64,000 bases of DNA. Source: Bacillota bacterium. GTDB lineage: Bacteria; Bacillota; SHA-98; Ch115. The notes beneath the pieces were generated by a model. It was not told the origin of the DNA. It ran no database searches and worked only from the letters and a program-made list of their open reading frames with translations. This document shows positions 63,154-64,000 of this stretch, one piece after another (within the stretch, counting starts at the first letter, position 1; every line of letters starts with the position of its first letter). The position numbers and the translations under genes were made by a program. Location: the NCBI GenBank assembly GCA_013178415.1, contig JABLXA010000014.1, positions 16,156 through 80,155 on the forward strand, given 5' to 3'.

Positions 63154-63173
63154 ACTTGAAGCCCTTGATTTTT

Positions 63174-63224
63174 TGGTGCGCCATGAGGGACTCGAACCCC
63201 CGACCCGCTGATTAAGAGTCAGCC
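63174..63224 (-). pseudogene. 3' half of tRNA-Lys(CTT): probable attachment site
   Basis: On the minus strand: anticodon arm GCTGA-CTCTTAA-TCAGC (CTT), variable loop, T-arm GGGGG-TTCGAGT-CCCTC, acceptor strand ATGGCGC, A and CCA. The expected 5' half (acceptor GCGCCAT and a normal D-arm) is missing; only TTGGTAG, a D-loop-like heptamer, lies upstream before unrelated sequence. This is the classic trace of an element integrated into a tRNA gene. Confidence 0.75.
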
Positions 63225-63676
63225 AAAGGCTACCAAAACCCTGAAACCCGCATGAAATCAGGATTTCTCCCAACGGCCCCTCAAAATCGAACAGCTAACC
63301 TTGACTTTCGATGTCGAAATTGTCAGCTGTTGTCAAATAAGAAGATAGCATAAGGAGAAAGAAATTGCAATATGCGAATTGCCTCTGACCGCCCGAGTTG
63401 TCAAAGGCTTTCTTTAAGCAGGTATATTAATTTCGTCGTCGGCTAGATAGACAGACCTGGATTAAGTGCCATGCGGATGTTTTCAAGTTCTAGAAGGGAC
63501 TCTCATGCGTACTCCGATACAAACCGACCCTCCATTTCGACGGGAATCGACCAGCGATTTGGATCCAAACTGACTATCAATTTCAGACCATTCCGGCCGC
63601 TTGGGATGTCCAGTTAACATAAATGGCCGGCACTTCCAGAGTTACGCACGCGGCGAAAGAAATTGCTTGCGGGGTA

Positions 63677-63705
63677 TTGACATGCGGAAATGTGGACGTT
63701 ATACT
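63677..63705 (+). promoter_or_regulatory. Near-consensus promoter of the MerR-like gene
   Basis: TTGACA (63677-63682), exactly 17 bp, TATACT (63700-63705). Its -10 element is inside the left arm of the inverted repeat at 63694. Confidence 0.8.
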
Positions 63706-63739
63706 TTGAAATTGAAGAGAGATTCCTAGTATAACGTCC
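63694..63739. promoter_or_regulatory. 12-bp inverted repeat over the -10 box and start region
   Basis: GGACGTTATACT (63694-63705) and AGTATAACGTCC (63728-63739) are perfect reverse complements 22 bp apart. The left arm covers the -10 box; the right arm ends 4 bp before ATG 63744. It could be a pair of operators or a hairpin in the RNA leader. Confidence 0.75.
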
Positions 63740-63743
63740 TTAC

Positions 63744-64000
63744 ATGAGTGTGGTAGATCGCATGGGAAAGAAGGTCTATACAGTGGGGGAAATCTTCAAC
63801 CCGAGATTGCTGACATTAAAGGAAATCCAGGAGGAGGTCAACATCACCTATGGCATTTCCATATCCCTGGACACCCTTCGAAAATGGGTGGATTTCGGGG
63901 TGATCCACCCCCCGGTGGCAAGGGAAAGCCTAGGAAGAGGGGGTGGGATGCATGATCTATTCCCCCCTCAGTTACCACGAGAAGTGGCAGTGGCATGGTA
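63744..64000 (+). CDS. MerR-like DNA-binding protein (3' truncated by window end)
   Basis: The first 85 codons are visible from ATG 63744 (ATG 63762 is also in frame). The sequence includes VGEIFNPRLLTLKEIQEEVN and ISISLDTLRKWVDFGVIHPP, a MerR/phage-type helix-turn-helix with wing (GVIHPP). No ribosome binding site is seen; the right arm of the inverted repeat occupies that position. It is the first gene of the presumed integrated element beyond the tRNA-Lys fragment and may be the element's repressor or activator, controlling its own promoter. Confidence 0.6.
   Translation, partial: MSVVDRMGKKVYTVGEIFNPRLLTLKEIQEEVNITYGISISLDTLRKWVDFGVIHPPVARESLGRGGGMHDLFPPQLPREVAVAW

Noticed and set aside
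63174..63224. tmRNA 3' end instead of a tRNA-Lys fragment
   Set aside because: The segment contains a regular anticodon arm with CTT in a 7-base loop and a normal variable loop, which a tmRNA lacks.

Overview
The window looks like chromosomal DNA of an anaerobic, probably spore-forming, clostridial-type member of the Bacillota with roughly balanced GC. The signs are a T-box leader on serS, strong AGGAGG-type ribosome binding sites with many GTG and TTG starts, a type III pantothenate kinase, a four-subunit oxoacid:ferredoxin oxidoreductase, a two-gene iron-sulfur assembly operon (SufC-like plus a single SufB/D-like scaffold), a TasA-like protein, a possible SPOCS-like protein and two tiny hydrophobic proteins resembling small spore proteins. 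This is inference from gene content; no rRNA is present.

Layout. 1-0.9 kb: the end of a glutamate dehydrogenase gene and a small membrane protein. 1.2-8.5 kb: a GntR/LacI hybrid regulator followed by a complete peptide-type ABC importer (binding protein, two permeases, two ATPases). 8.6-15.6 kb: a thioredoxin-like/CcdA fusion, tRNA-Arg, a Crp/Fnr regulator, a DUF362 ferredoxin-like protein, a DUF4432 sugar-epimerase-like protein, a ChrB-like domain without a normal start codon, and an MFS transporter. 15.7-21.5 kb: an Eis-like acyltransferase remnant and a surface-polymer cluster (TasA-like protein, GT2-GT4 fusion, possible SPOCS protein, glycosyltransferase, methyltransferase). 21.5-31.5 kb: CorA, a DppA-like M55 peptidase, GDT1, then a housekeeping run coaX-dusB-[HTH regulator, quinate-dehydrogenase-like protein, Rossmann dehydrogenase]-greA-lysS and tRNA-Ala.

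32-46 kb is an accessory carbohydrate region. It holds a sugar isomerase-like protein, a PIG-L deacetylase, a HypF-like protein lacking its zinc-finger and YrdC domains, the two tiny membrane proteins, a sorbitol-type dehydrogenase, a frameshifted MFS transporter, a beta-mannosidase, a decayed second PIG-L gene, an amidase-domain protein, a half-size EamA transporter and an SDH-type protease. 46.3-55.8 kb returns to core metabolism: pdxS-pdxT, glyA, porGDAB, T-box-serS and xylB. 56-62.5 kb carries two tRNA-Ser genes, a DUF1538 pair with a PII-like protein, a small unknown protein, an Rrf2/IscR regulator preceded by three 25-bp repeats, smsC-smsB and a DJ-1/PfpI protein.

At the right edge the 3' half of a tRNA-Lys gene, with its terminator, is joined to unrelated sequence. 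About 450 bp further on a near-consensus promoter lies inside a 12-bp inverted repeat in front of a MerR-like gene that runs off the window. This reads as the edge of an integrated element. The most unusual items are this junction with its regulated promoter, the domain-reduced HypF, the duplicated tiny genes, the repeat array before the IscR-SmsCB operon, the leader that can pair with the ribosome binding site of the TasA-like gene, and the HTH/quinate-dehydrogenase triad.
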